Of a stretch of 23,713 bases of DNA, positions 16,272 through 23,713 are shown in pieces. The stretch spans positions 1 through 23,713 of the forward strand of contig CAXTBW010000071.1 in assembly GCA_964242925.1 (NCBI GenBank), read 5' to 3'. The first letter of the stretch is position 1; every line of letters begins with the position of its first letter. The notes beneath the pieces are model-generated. The model saw nothing but the letters and a program-made list of their open reading frames with translations, was not told the DNA's origin and did no database searches. Position numbers and translations under genes: made by a program. The stretch comes from LMUY01 sp964242925 (lineage in GTDB: Bacteria; Pseudomonadota; Alphaproteobacteria; Acetobacterales; Acetobacteraceae).

Positions 16272-18167
16272 CTAGCCGGTTCGCCACGGGCGGGGCGTTC
16301 GGGGGGGCCAGGCTAGGCCGCCGGATTCATCGTCGATGCTAAGGCACGGGCTGTAGAACGGGTCGCGCAGCAACCGGGCGCCCCAGCGGCGCAACAGCGC
16401 ATCGTGCTCCCGCAACGCCCGCGTGCGGTTTTCCGGGTTGGCGTCGGCGCCCCGGCTGACCGACTCCAGGTGCAGCAGGCAGGCGAACGGCGTCCAAACG
16501 ATCAGCAACCCGGCTTCGCGCAGCCGAAGGCACAGATCCACGTCGGAATACGAAACCGCCAGCGCCACCGCATCCATCCCGCCGCAGGACAGATAGACCG
16601 ACCGCCGCATCGCCAGGCACGCGGCCGTCACGGCGGAGACGTTGCGGGTGAGCGCTAGCGCCGGCGCATCGGCAGGCTGGCCGCGGAACACGTGCCCGGC
16701 CAGCCCGGTCATCCCCGTGACGATGCCCGCATGCTGCACCGTCCCGCCGGCGTAGAGCAGCTTGCAGCCGACCGCTCCCACCTCCGGCCGCATCGCGTGC
16801 GCCACGAGCTCGCTCAGCCAGCCCGGCTCGATGACATCCATGTCGTTGTTCAGCAGCACCACCACCTCGCCCTGCGCGGCGGCGACGCCCTGGTTATTCA
16901 GCGCGGAGTAGTTGAAAGGTCCGGACGCCGGCAGCACGCGCACCCGCTCGTCGGCGGCAAGCGATGCCAGGGTGGCCAGGGCGGCCGGGTCGGTGCTGCC
17001 GTTGTCGAGCACGATCACCTCGATGCGCGGATACGCCGTGCGATGCAGCACGCCGTCCAGCGTGCGTTGCAGCAACACGGCGGCGTCGCGAGTGGGCACG
17101 ATAATGGACGCCAGCGGCGGCTCGACCGGCGGACTGTATCGAATGGGCGCGGCGTGAAAGGGCTCGGCTGCGCGATGCAGCAGCACCCCGGGCGCATGCC
17201 GGATCGCGTCGCGGGGCACGCTGTCCGACAGCCGCAGCAGCAGGTCGCGCAACCCGCCCGGCGACAGGCCGCCGCACGCTGCGATCGCCCCCCGCCTCAC
17301 CAGGACGGCGCCGGGCGTGGCGCCGGCGCGCAGCAGGTCGGGCGACCATGCGCCATGGAAGCGCGGCGCAGTGCGCGCGCCATCCACCAGGCGGTCCTCG
17401 TCGAACGTCAGAACGGCCGTGTCCGGGTGGGCGGCCAGCTCGACGGCAAGCCGGTACAGCGCGTGGGGCGCCAGCACGTCGCCGGACCGGAGCAGCAGCA
17501 CGAAGGCGCCCGCCGGGTCGCCGCGCCAGCGCCAGCGACGCGTCCAGCCCACGCTGCAGCCCGGCGGCAGACGGCCGCGCCAGCGCGTATACAGCTGGCT
17601 GTCCAGGCTGTCGGCGGTGCGGGCGAACGCGGCTGCGTCCTCGCCGCCTGGGTCGACCCAGACGATGATGCGCGGCGCGCCCGTCAGGCTTCGGATGTGG
17701 CGGGCGACGTCGCGCCGGTCCTCCAGCGACAGCGTGTCGTACTGCCGCAGCCATTCCGCGTAATCCCCCACGGCGCCTGGCTCCAGCGCCCCCGGCAGCG
17801 GGATCAGCCGGGCATTCCGCAGGGGCAACGGCCCCGCCAGCCCGGCCGGGTCGAAGCGAAGCCGCTTCAGGCCCGGCGGCAAGCTCACCAGCTGCCGGTA
17901 GACCCCCGCCTCGCCACCCGCCAGTCGGATAGTCTGCGCCTCGTTGAAGTCGGCGCCGGTGTCGAGATACAGCACGGGCTGCAGCGGCACGACCCCGGGC
18001 AAGGCCTCGAACACGAACTCGCAGCGCCCTTGCGGGAACCCGGCGGCGCCCGGGTCCAACAAGAAGAACGGGTCGCTCCCCGTGCTGCAAAAATCCTCGG
18101 CCGCCACCACTATGTCATTTGCTGGCGTGAGGCGAAGCGGCAGCGCGGGGCGGCGATGGTCGGGCAA
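16272..18167 (-). CDS. Tandem-domain GT2 glycosyltransferase, first domain degenerate
   Basis: A roughly 631-residue protein. The C-terminal catalytic GT-A domain begins near residue 352 (ASIIVPTRDAAVLL), with VLDNGSTDP for nucleotide-sugar binding, LLNNDMDVI as the D-x-D region near 440, and SYSDVDLCLRL. The preceding region (about 160-330) keeps the late motifs of a first GT2 domain (RSGDVLAPHALY, TFDEDRLVDG, WSPDLLRAG) but lacks a clear donor-binding start, so it may be non-catalytic. An N-terminal beta-rich domain precedes it. I place the start at TTG 18167, seven bases after AGGA; GTG 18110 is an alternative. It probably adds sugars, perhaps rhamnose, to an exported glycan. Confidence 0.82.
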   Translation of the reverse strand: MPDHRRPALPLRLTPANDIVVAAEDFCSTGSDPFFLLDPGAAGFPQGRCEFVFEALPGVVPLQPVLYLDTGADFNEAQTIRLAGGEAGVYRQLVSLPPGLKRLRFDPAGLAGPLPLRNARLIPLPGALEPGAVGDYAEWLRQYDTLSLEDRRDVARHIRSLTGAPRIIVWVDPGGEDAAAFARTADSLDSQLYTRWRGRLPPGCSVGWTRRWRWRGDPAGAFVLLLRSGDVLAPHALYRLAVELAAHPDTAVLTFDEDRLVDGARTAPRFHGAWSPDLLRAGATPGAVLVRRGAIAACGGLSPGGLRDLLLRLSDSVPRDAIRHAPGVLLHRAAEPFHAAPIRYSPPVEPPLASIIVPTRDAAVLLQRTLDGVLHRTAYPRIEVIVLDNGSTDPAALATLASLAADERVRVLPASGPFNYSALNNQGVAAAQGEVVVLLNNDMDVIEPGWLSELVAHAMRPEVGAVGCKLLYAGGTVQHAGIVTGMTGLAGHVFRGQPADAPALALTRNVSAVTAACLAMRRSVYLSCGGMDAVALAVSYSDVDLCLRLREAGLLIVWTPFACLLHLESVSRGADANPENRTRALREHDALLRRWGARLLRDPFYSPCLSIDDESGGLAWPPRTPRPWRTG

Positions 18168-18210
18168 CGCGGCATCCTGTAATCGACCCCGCTGGAACCC
18201 CAGGGACGCG

Positions 18211-19956
18211 ATGGTGCTAGTTAAAGTGACCGAACGGCGGACGCCTCCAGCCGAGCCGCCACAGCCGGGCTTGCTTACCAGGCTGCGGACCCGCGCGCGA
18301 GGAGCGCTGCGGGACGAGTTGGACCGCGCCCCGCCGCCGGAGCCGTCGCCCCCGCCCCTGGTGTATGCCGGCCTCCACCTCGGCGAGGCGGGCTTCGACC
18401 GCAATGGCATCTGGACGGCCGACGTGTTCGCCCTCCCCGTCCCCGCCTTGCAGGACGCGCCGATGCGGTTCAGGGCGTTCCACCCCGAGACGCTGTTCGT
18501 CCGGCACGAGGCGGCCATGCAGCTGCCGGCCGCCGCGACCGTGTTGCGGTTCAGCTTCGGGCCCGACGAGGTCGCCAGCTACCTGCTCGAGGGCGAGGGC
18601 GACTTCACCGTCGACTGCATCCTGCCCGCCCAGGGCGCCGCGGTCGCGATATTGACCGTGTCGCTGTCGCGGCACTTCACCCCCAACGCGGTCTACGGCA
18701 CCGACGACCCCCGCCGCCTCAGCCTGCTGCTCAAGCTGGTGCAGGTCGGCGGCCGCGACCTGATCGACAACACCGCGCGCCGCCCGGTGACCCCGGTGGA
18801 CGAGATGACGACGGAGATCCCCGGAGTCACGGTCATCGGCTACCTCAAGGGCGAGCTGGGCCTGGGAGAGGCCGCCCGGTCCTGCATGCGCTCGGCGCAG
18901 GCCGCCGGCATCGCCGTGTCTGGCGTGGATGCCGGTTTCGCCTCCCTCCACCGGCAGGAGGGCGACGGCCCGGTTGCCGGCGACGATCCGCAGCCCGTGA
19001 CCCTGCTGTTCGTCAACGCCGAGCAGGGCGCGCCGGTGTTGCGCCAATTGGCGGCGGAGCGGCCCGCTTTGCTGCGCGCGCGCCACACCATCGGTTTCTG
19101 GCATTGGGAGCAGCCGGATTTCCCGATCGACTACCTCCCCTGCTTCGCCGGGCTGGACGAGATCTGGGCGCCAAGCAGCTTCGTGCAGGCCGCGATCAGC
19201 GCCATCGCCCCGGCGCCGGTGCTGCGCATGCCGCACGCGGTGACCGCTTCGGCCTCGCCGGACGCCTCCCGCTCGGCGTTCGGCCTGCCTGACGGCGTGT
19301 TCCTCGTGCTCGTGACGTATGACTTCTACTCGTACCAGCATCGCAAGAACCCGCAGGCGGCGATCGCGGCCTACCGGGCAGCCGCGTCCATGGCGCCGGC
19401 GATGGGGCTCGTGATCAAGACCATCAACGGCGACAAGGTCCCGGACGCGATGGCCGAGCTGCGCCAGGCGACCCAGGACCTGCCCGGCGTCCATATCGTC
19501 GACCGCTACCTGAACCGCCAGGAGATGTTCGACCTGGAGGCGTGCTGCGACTGCATGGTGTCGCTGCACCGGGCGGAGGGCTTCGGCCTGGGCCTGGCGG
19601 AGATGATGCGCCTGGGCAAACCGGTGATCGCGACCGGCTGGTCGGGCAACATCGATTTCATGACCGGCGACAATTCCATGCCGGTCGGCTACACGCTCGC
19701 GCCGCTGGCGGAGGACATCGGGCCGTATCGCGCCGGCTCGCTGTGGGCGGAGGCGGACGTGGCCCAGGCCGCCGCCTGCCTCGCCCGCCTGGCGCGCGAC
19801 CCGGCGCTGGGCGCGGCCCTGGGCCGCCGGGCGCAGGCGGACATGGAGGCTTACTACTCTCCGGCGGCAATCGGGCGGCTGTACCGCAGGCGGCTGGCGG
19901 TGCTCGGCCTGACGATGGGGGATTGGCGGGAGGGCCCTCGCGCTGATGGCGGCTAG
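18211..19956 (+). CDS. GT4-type glycosyltransferase with a long N-terminal domain
   Basis: A 581-residue protein. Residues 1-200 form an unassigned region, proline-rich at first and then beta-rich (FRAFHPETLFVRHEAAMQL). The glycosyltransferase part begins about residue 208 with VIGYLKGELGLGEAAR, and continues through FWHWEQPDFP and VTYDFYSYQHRKNP. The donor-binding motif HRAEGFGLGLAEMMRLGKP lies near 450, followed by VIATGWSGNIDFM, as in GT-B family 4 enzymes. ATG 18211 follows an AGGGA site and is 43 bases from the divergent GT2 gene. Its TAG stop shares the sequence CTAG with the stop of the opposite-strand gene. Likely role: surface polysaccharide assembly. Confidence 0.83.
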   Translation: MVLVKVTERRTPPAEPPQPGLLTRLRTRARGALRDELDRAPPPEPSPPPLVYAGLHLGEAGFDRNGIWTADVFALPVPALQDAPMRFRAFHPETLFVRHEAAMQLPAAATVLRFSFGPDEVASYLLEGEGDFTVDCILPAQGAAVAILTVSLSRHFTPNAVYGTDDPRRLSLLLKLVQVGGRDLIDNTARRPVTPVDEMTTEIPGVTVIGYLKGELGLGEAARSCMRSAQAAGIAVSGVDAGFASLHRQEGDGPVAGDDPQPVTLLFVNAEQGAPVLRQLAAERPALLRARHTIGFWHWEQPDFPIDYLPCFAGLDEIWAPSSFVQAAISAIAPAPVLRMPHAVTASASPDASRSAFGLPDGVFLVLVTYDFYSYQHRKNPQAAIAAYRAAASMAPAMGLVIKTINGDKVPDAMAELRQATQDLPGVHIVDRYLNRQEMFDLEACCDCMVSLHRAEGFGLGLAEMMRLGKPVIATGWSGNIDFMTGDNSMPVGYTLAPLAEDIGPYRAGSLWAEADVAQAAACLARLARDPALGAALGRRAQADMEAYYSPAAIGRLYRRRLAVLGLTMGDWREGPRADGG

Positions 19957-20417
19957 CCGGGCCGGCGGGCCAGAGCGTCTAGGGCGGGGACGAGGTCGGA
20001 CGTGTCGACGCCCAGCTTGTCGGCGAGCCGGGTCAGCAACGCCTCCTGCGCCTGCTGGTGATACAGCAGGCGGCTGATGGCGCCGTGATCGGCCTGCGCG
20101 CGCAGTTCGTCGTGCATCGAGGATTGCCGCTGCGCGACGGCGATGACGAAGATCAGCACCAGCTGGATGACGTTGGAGCAGGTCAGCAGGAAGACGAACG
20201 GGTACGGGTCCCAACCGGTGGCCAGGCCGATCCCGATCCAGATGAACTGCAGCACGATGGCGGCCAGCAGCGAAACGGGCGCCCCGGTCGCGGTGGCGAT
20301 GCGGCGGCAGATCAGCTCTGTCTTAGACAGCCGGCCGGTCAGTTGGGCGTTCGCGTCGCCGAAGGTTGGGTGGCGTTCCGGGTCGATCTCGCCGGTCAGC
20401 ATCGTGTCGTCCGCCAT
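19953..20417 (-). CDS. DUF1003-like small membrane protein
   Basis: A 154-residue protein with two membrane segments (about VSLLAAIVLQFIWIGIGLAT and SNVIQLVLIFVIAVAQ) separated by GWDPYPF, the DPYPF signature of DUF1003. The segments are followed by a charged cytoplasmic helix (HDELRAQADHGAISRLLYHQQ). No function is established for the family. ATG 20417 gives MADDTMLTG; longer frames upstream overlap the oxygenase gene and are rejected. Its TAG stop overlaps that of the plus-strand glycosyltransferase in a shared CTAG (19953-19956). Confidence 0.75.
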   Translation of the reverse strand: MADDTMLTGEIDPERHPTFGDANAQLTGRLSKTELICRRIATATGAPVSLLAAIVLQFIWIGIGLATGWDPYPFVFLLTCSNVIQLVLIFVIAVAQRQSSMHDELRAQADHGAISRLLYHQQAQEALLTRLADKLGVDTSDLVPALDALARRPG

Positions 20418-20495
20418 GTGGGGATGCTGCCCCGAAACCGGGTTGACGCGCCAGTGCCGGCGACGGAGCCTTGGCCGCCGGACTGGAGATGCGCC

Positions 20496-21329
20496 ATGGA
20501 TGTCGACGTCGCCGCCTACGAACGGGACGGGTTCGTCTTCCCGTTGACCGCTTTCGACGCCGCGCAGGCCGGCCGCTACCGCGACGCGCTGACGCGGGAT
20601 TGCGCCCAGGCGGAGCGGCCCGAGTCCGCCGCAGGGTTGCGCCAGCCCTCGACCCGGGTGAAGTCCTACCTGCTGTTCCCTTGGGCGGCCGAGTTGGTGC
20701 GCCATCCCGCGATCCTGGATGCGGTGGCGCAAGTGATCGGGCCGGACATCCTGGTGTTCCACAGCACCGTCTGGCTCAAGCCGGCGGGCAGCGCCGGGCT
20801 GGTGCCGTGGCATCAGGACGGCACCTATTTCGGTTTGGCGCCGCACGAGCACGTCACCGCCTGGGTTGCGCTGACGCCGAGCACGCCGGAGTCGGGCTGC
20901 GTCGAGGTGCTCCCCGGCTCTCATCGCGACGGCCAGCACGCGCACCGCGACGCGGCGGACCCCGACATCATGCTGTCGCGCGGGCAGAGCGTCGCGGCGC
21001 CGGTGGATGCAACGGTTGCGGCGCCGGTGGTGTTGCGGCCGGGCCAGTTCTCGCTGCACCACACGATGGTGTTGCACGCGTCCCGCCCGAACCGCTCGGC
21101 GGCGGACCGGATCGGGATAGGGATCAGCTACATCCCGGCGCGGGTGCGCCATATCGGGGAGACCCGGCTGAGCGCCACGCTGGTGCACGGGACGGACCGC
21201 TACGGGCATTTCGACCCGGAACCGGCGCCGAGTGGCGACGCGGACGCGGCGGCGGCCGCGCATGCGGATTCAATCGCGCGGTTTTGGCGGGCGTCGGAGG
21301 CGATCCCGGAGATGTCGCTGGCGCACTAG
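20496..21329 (+). CDS. Phytanoyl-CoA dioxygenase (PhyH) family oxygenase
   Basis: A 277-residue non-haem iron, 2-oxoglutarate-dependent oxygenase. The iron triad is H106 and D108 in WHQDGTYF and H194 in VLHASRPNRS; R205 just after it is the likely 2-oxoglutarate anchor. Because the second ligand is aspartate, this should be a hydroxylase, not a halogenase of the SyrB2 type. The SGCVEVLPGSHRDG loop is typical of the family. Start ATG 20496 has a GGAG site eight bases upstream. Divergent from the DUF1003 gene (78 bases) and convergent on kdsA with two bases between stops. Substrate unknown. Confidence 0.88.
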   Translation: MDVDVAAYERDGFVFPLTAFDAAQAGRYRDALTRDCAQAERPESAAGLRQPSTRVKSYLLFPWAAELVRHPAILDAVAQVIGPDILVFHSTVWLKPAGSAGLVPWHQDGTYFGLAPHEHVTAWVALTPSTPESGCVEVLPGSHRDGQHAHRDAADPDIMLSRGQSVAAPVDATVAAPVVLRPGQFSLHHTMVLHASRPNRSAADRIGIGISYIPARVRHIGETRLSATLVHGTDRYGHFDPEPAPSGDADAAAAAHADSIARFWRASEAIPEMSLAH

Positions 21330-21331
21330 CC

Positions 21332-22153
21332 TCAGGTCGCTTTCGCCAGATCGTCGAACGCCTTCAGGCGCGCCAGCAGCGCCGGCATCTCGCGCAGCGG
21401 GATCATGTTCGGGCCGTCGCTGGGGGCGTGGTCCGGGTCCGGGTGGCACTCGATGAACAGCGCCGCCACGCCGACCGCCAGCGCGGCGCGGGCCAGCACG
21501 GGAGCGAACTCCCGCTGGCCGCCGCTGCTGGCGCCCTGGCCGCCGGGTTGCTGCACGGAGTGGGTGGCGTCGAACACCACCGGGTAGCCGGTGCGCGCCA
21601 TGATCGGCAGGGCCCGCAGGTCCGAAACGAGCGTATTGTAGCCGAACGACGCGCCGCGCTCGGTCAGCAGGATGCGCTCGTTGCCGGTGGCGGCGATCTT
21701 GGCGGCGACGTGCGCCATGTCCCACGGCGCCAGGAACTGGCCCTTCTTCACGTTGATCGCGGCGCCCGTCTCCCCGGCGGCGATCAGCAGGTCGGTCTGG
21801 CGGCATAGGAAGGCGGGGATCTGCAGCACGTCCACCGCCTGCGCCACGGGGGCGCACTGGGCGGCGTCGTGCACGTCGGTCAGCACGGGGACGCCGAACC
21901 GCTCGCGCACCGCGGCGAGGATGGCCAGGCCGTCCCGCAGGCCGACGCCACGCGCGGCTGAGGCGCTGGTGCGGTTCGCCTTGTCGAAGCTGCTCTTGTA
22001 GATCAGCGGGATCTGCGCGGCGCGGCACATGGTTGTCAGCGCCTCGGCGACCTCGAAGGCGTGCGCCTCCGACTCGATCTGGCAGGGGCCGGCGATCAGG
22101 GTGAACGGTCGGGCGTTGCCGACCGTGATGTCGCCGATTGGGACGTTAGGCAT
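21332..22153 (-). CDS. kdsA: 3-deoxy-8-phosphooctulonate (Kdo-8-P) synthase
   Basis: A 273-residue enzyme that condenses phosphoenolpyruvate and arabinose 5-phosphate to Kdo-8-phosphate, the first committed step to the Kdo of lipopolysaccharide. Motifs: IAGPCQIES (20-28), YKSSFDKANRTS, LTDVH, KKGQFLAPWDM, TERGASFGYN, FDATHSVQQPGG and ECHPDPDHAPSDGPN. C24 in GPCQIES is the metal-ligand cysteine of class II (metal-dependent) enzymes, where the E. coli enzyme has asparagine. It follows pyrG, as in many alphaproteobacteria, but eno is not next; a convergent oxygenase ends two bases away. Confidence 0.96.
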   Translation of the reverse strand: MPNVPIGDITVGNARPFTLIAGPCQIESEAHAFEVAEALTTMCRAAQIPLIYKSSFDKANRTSASAARGVGLRDGLAILAAVRERFGVPVLTDVHDAAQCAPVAQAVDVLQIPAFLCRQTDLLIAAGETGAAINVKKGQFLAPWDMAHVAAKIAATGNERILLTERGASFGYNTLVSDLRALPIMARTGYPVVFDATHSVQQPGGQGASSGGQREFAPVLARAALAVGVAALFIECHPDPDHAPSDGPNMIPLREMPALLARLKAFDDLAKAT

Positions 22154-22162
22154 TTGCGGTTC

Positions 22163-22249
22163 CCCTCACCCAACCCTCTCCCGCAGGCGGGAGAGGGCTT
22201 TTGACTGCTGCTCCCTCTCCCGCTTGCGGGAGAGGGTCGGGGCGGGGGG
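22163..22249. repeat. Inverted pair of CCCTCTCCCGC palindromes (REP-like), pair B
   Basis: Left unit: the tail CCCTCACCCAA, then CCCTCTCCCGC (22174-22184), AG, GCGGGAGAGGG (22187-22197). Right unit: CCCTCTCCCGC (22213-22223), TT, GCGGGAGAGGG (22226-22236), then the tail TCGGGGCGGGG. Both stems are perfect over 11 pairs. The order is tail-stem then stem-tail, opposite to the pair at 9882-9981. It occupies nearly all of the pyrG-kdsA gap. The two arms could form hairpins in the transcript or one long paired structure. Confidence 0.8.
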
Positions 22250-22252
22250 AGC

Positions 22253-23713
22253 TCACACCAGCCGCGCCTGCTTCACCGCGGCCGCGATGAAACCGCTGAA
22301 CAGCGGGTGCGGGTCGAGCGGCTTCGATTTCAGCTCCGGATGATACTGCACGCCGACGAACCAGGGGTGGCCCGGCAACTCCACCGTCTCCGGCAAAATC
22401 CCGTCGGGCGAGAGCCCGCTGAACCGCAGCCCGGCGTCCTCCAGCCGTTCGCGATAGTGGATGTTCACCTCGAACCGGTGGCGGTGCCGCTCGCTGATCT
22501 CGCCAGCGCCGGCGTAGACGCGGCGGATCAGGCTACCCTCCGCCAACATCGCCGGGTAGGCGCCCAGGCGCATCGAACCCCCCAGGTCGCCGCCAGCCTC
22601 GCGCCGCTCCATCTCGTTGCCGCGCGCCCATTCGGTCAGCAGGCCGACCACCGCCTCGTCGCACGGGCCGAACTCGGTGGATGAGGCGTGCGGCAGGCCG
22701 GCCAGGTGGCGGGCGGCCTCGATCACGGCCATCTGCATGCCGAAACAGATGCCGAAGAACGGCACCCGGTGCTCGCGGGCGAAGCGCACGGCCTCGATCT
22801 TGCCCTCCGTGCCGCGCTCGCCAAAGCCACCGGGCACCAGTATGCCGTGCACCCCCTCCAGGCGGGCTATGGCGTTCGGGCGTTCGAACACCTGGCTGTC
22901 CACCCAATCCAGATGCACGCGGACCCGGTTGGCGATGCCGCCGTGCGCCAGCGCCTCGTTCAGCGACTTATAGCTGTCGAGCAGGTTGGTGTACTTGCCC
23001 ACCACGGCGATCCGCACTTCGCCCTCGGGCGCGCGAACGATGTCGACGATGCGCTGCCACTTCGCCTGATCCAGGGAGCCGTCGTGCTGCGGCAGGCCGA
23101 AATGGCGCAGCACCTCGCCGTCCATGCCCTCGCGGTGGTAGCTGATCGGCACCGCATAGATCGTGTCCACGTCCAGTGCGGCCACGACCGCCTCGACGCG
23201 TACGTTGCAGAAACTGGCGATCTTGCGCCGTTCCGCCTCGGGGATCTCGCGGTCGCAGCGGCACAGCAGCATCTGCGGCTGGATGCCGACGTTCTGCAGC
23301 TCCTTCACCGAGTGCTGCGTCGGCTTGGTCTTCAACTCGCCGGCGGAGGGAATGTAGGGCACCAGCGTCAGGTGCACGAACATGGTCCGCTGCGGCCCCA
23401 GTTCGTTGCCGAGTTGGCGGATCGCCTCCAGGAACGGCAGGCTCTCGATGTCGCCGACGGTGCCGCCGATCTCGATCAGGGCGAAGTCGATCGCGTCGCC
23501 GCGCTCGTCGCGCAGGTCGTGGACGATCACCTCCTTGATGGCGTCGGTGATATGCGGGATCACCTGCACAGTCGCGCCCAGGTAGTCGCCGCGCCGCTCC
23601 TTGGCGATCACCTCGGAGTAGATGCGCCCGGTGGTCGCGTTGTCGCTGCGGGTGGCGTGCACGCCGGTGAAGCGCTCGTAATGGCCGAGGTCCAGGTCGG
23701 TCTCGGCGCCGTC
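22253..23713 (-). CDS. pyrG: CTP synthase (5' end runs off the right edge)
   Basis: CTP synthase makes CTP from UTP with glutamine-derived ammonia. The visible 486 residues start at DGAETDLDLGHYERF, near residue 65 by E. coli numbering, so the N-terminal P-loop is outside. The synthetase part has TTGRIYSEV, RRGDYLGATVQVIPH and EIGGTVGDIES. The glutamine amidotransferase domain has the nucleophile cysteine in FFGICFGMQ, with the oxyanion strand VPGGFGERG, and the catalytic His-Glu pair in VQYHPELKSKP. The frame is intact to the window edge; an internal GTG/ATG near 23662 is not the true start. Confidence 0.97.
   Translation of the reverse strand, partial: DGAETDLDLGHYERFTGVHATRSDNATTGRIYSEVIAKERRGDYLGATVQVIPHITDAIKEVIVHDLRDERGDAIDFALIEIGGTVGDIESLPFLEAIRQLGNELGPQRTMFVHLTLVPYIPSAGELKTKPTQHSVKELQNVGIQPQMLLCRCDREIPEAERRKIASFCNVRVEAVVAALDVDTIYAVPISYHREGMDGEVLRHFGLPQHDGSLDQAKWQRIVDIVRAPEGEVRIAVVGKYTNLLDSYKSLNEALAHGGIANRVRVHLDWVDSQVFERPNAIARLEGVHGILVPGGFGERGTEGKIEAVRFAREHRVPFFGICFGMQMAVIEAARHLAGLPHASSTEFGPCDEAVVGLLTEWARGNEMERREAGGDLGGSMRLGAYPAMLAEGSLIRRVYAGAGEISERHRHRFEVNIHYRERLEDAGLRFSGLSPDGILPETVELPGHPWFVGVQYHPELKSKPLDPHPLFSGFIAAAVKQARLV

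Noticed and set aside
14581..16287. A very long open frame on the minus strand, opposite the Wzm/Wzt genes.
   Set aside because: It is antisense to two well-supported exporter genes, its translation is low-complexity and rich in His/Arg/Gln, and such frames are common in G+C-rich DNA.
16692..18182. A long plus-strand frame opposite the GT2 glycosyltransferase gene.
   Set aside because: The translation is Gln/Arg/Ala-rich with no family signature, while the opposite strand encodes clear GT2 motifs.
18217..20214. A long minus-strand frame opposite the GT4 glycosyltransferase gene.
   Set aside because: Low-complexity antisense shadow; the plus strand carries conserved glycosyltransferase motifs throughout.
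20496..21329. The PhyH-family enzyme as a possible SyrB2-like halogenase.
   Set aside because: The iron-binding motif is H-x-D (WHQDG) with the carboxylate present; halogenases of that type replace the aspartate with Ala or Gly.

Overview
The window reads as chromosomal DNA of a G+C-rich alphaproteobacterium, most likely Rhodospirillales/Acetobacteraceae. The reasons are a COQ9 ubiquinone-biosynthesis gene near rpsU, a pyrG-kdsA pair (Kdo-lipopolysaccharide, so Gram-negative), GTG/TTG starts in many genes, and glycosyltransferase architectures that I associate with that group. The lineage is inferred from gene content and style; no rRNA or tRNA is present to confirm it. No phage, transposase, CRISPR or integration module was seen. 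Genes are packed tightly, no gap exceeds 300 bases, and several gene pairs overlap by 1 to 4 bases.

Layout, left to right. (1) 1-631: the 5' part of clpB on the minus strand, behind a plausible heat-shock (sigma-32) promoter. (2) 759-5591, all minus: def, coq9, a class I methyltransferase, a haem-oxygenase-like di-iron protein, a transglutaminase-like protease and an amidohydrolase. def, coq9 and the methyltransferase are chained by GTGA and TTGA stop/start overlaps. (3) 5730-5933, plus: rpsU, divergent from def. (4) 5961-6090: a 130-bp paired palindromic repeat. (5) 6112-7660, minus: an exported DUF3859 protein and two tandem paralogous lipoproteins. (6) 7702-14344, minus: a putative catabolic operon, read 5' to 3' as NtaA-type flavin monooxygenase, N-formylglutamate amidohydrolase-family enzyme, VOC-like protein, two PotB/PotC-type permeases, binding protein and ATPase. 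(7) 14437-19956: an envelope polysaccharide locus with a Wzm/Wzt-type exporter (plus), a tandem-domain GT2 glycosyltransferase (minus) and a GT4-type glycosyltransferase (plus). A second copy of the 130-bp repeat lies at 16126-16258. (8) 19953-22153: a DUF1003-like membrane protein (minus), a phytanoyl-CoA-dioxygenase family oxygenase (plus) and kdsA (minus). (9) 22253-23713: the 3' nine-tenths of pyrG (minus), separated from kdsA by an inverted pair of CCCTCTCCCGC palindromes.

The main themes are housekeeping (ClpB, Def, S21, COQ9, PyrG, KdsA), surface glycan assembly and export, and one uptake-plus-oxidation operon of unknown substrate. That operon and the 130-bp paired repeat are the best candidates for something undescribed.
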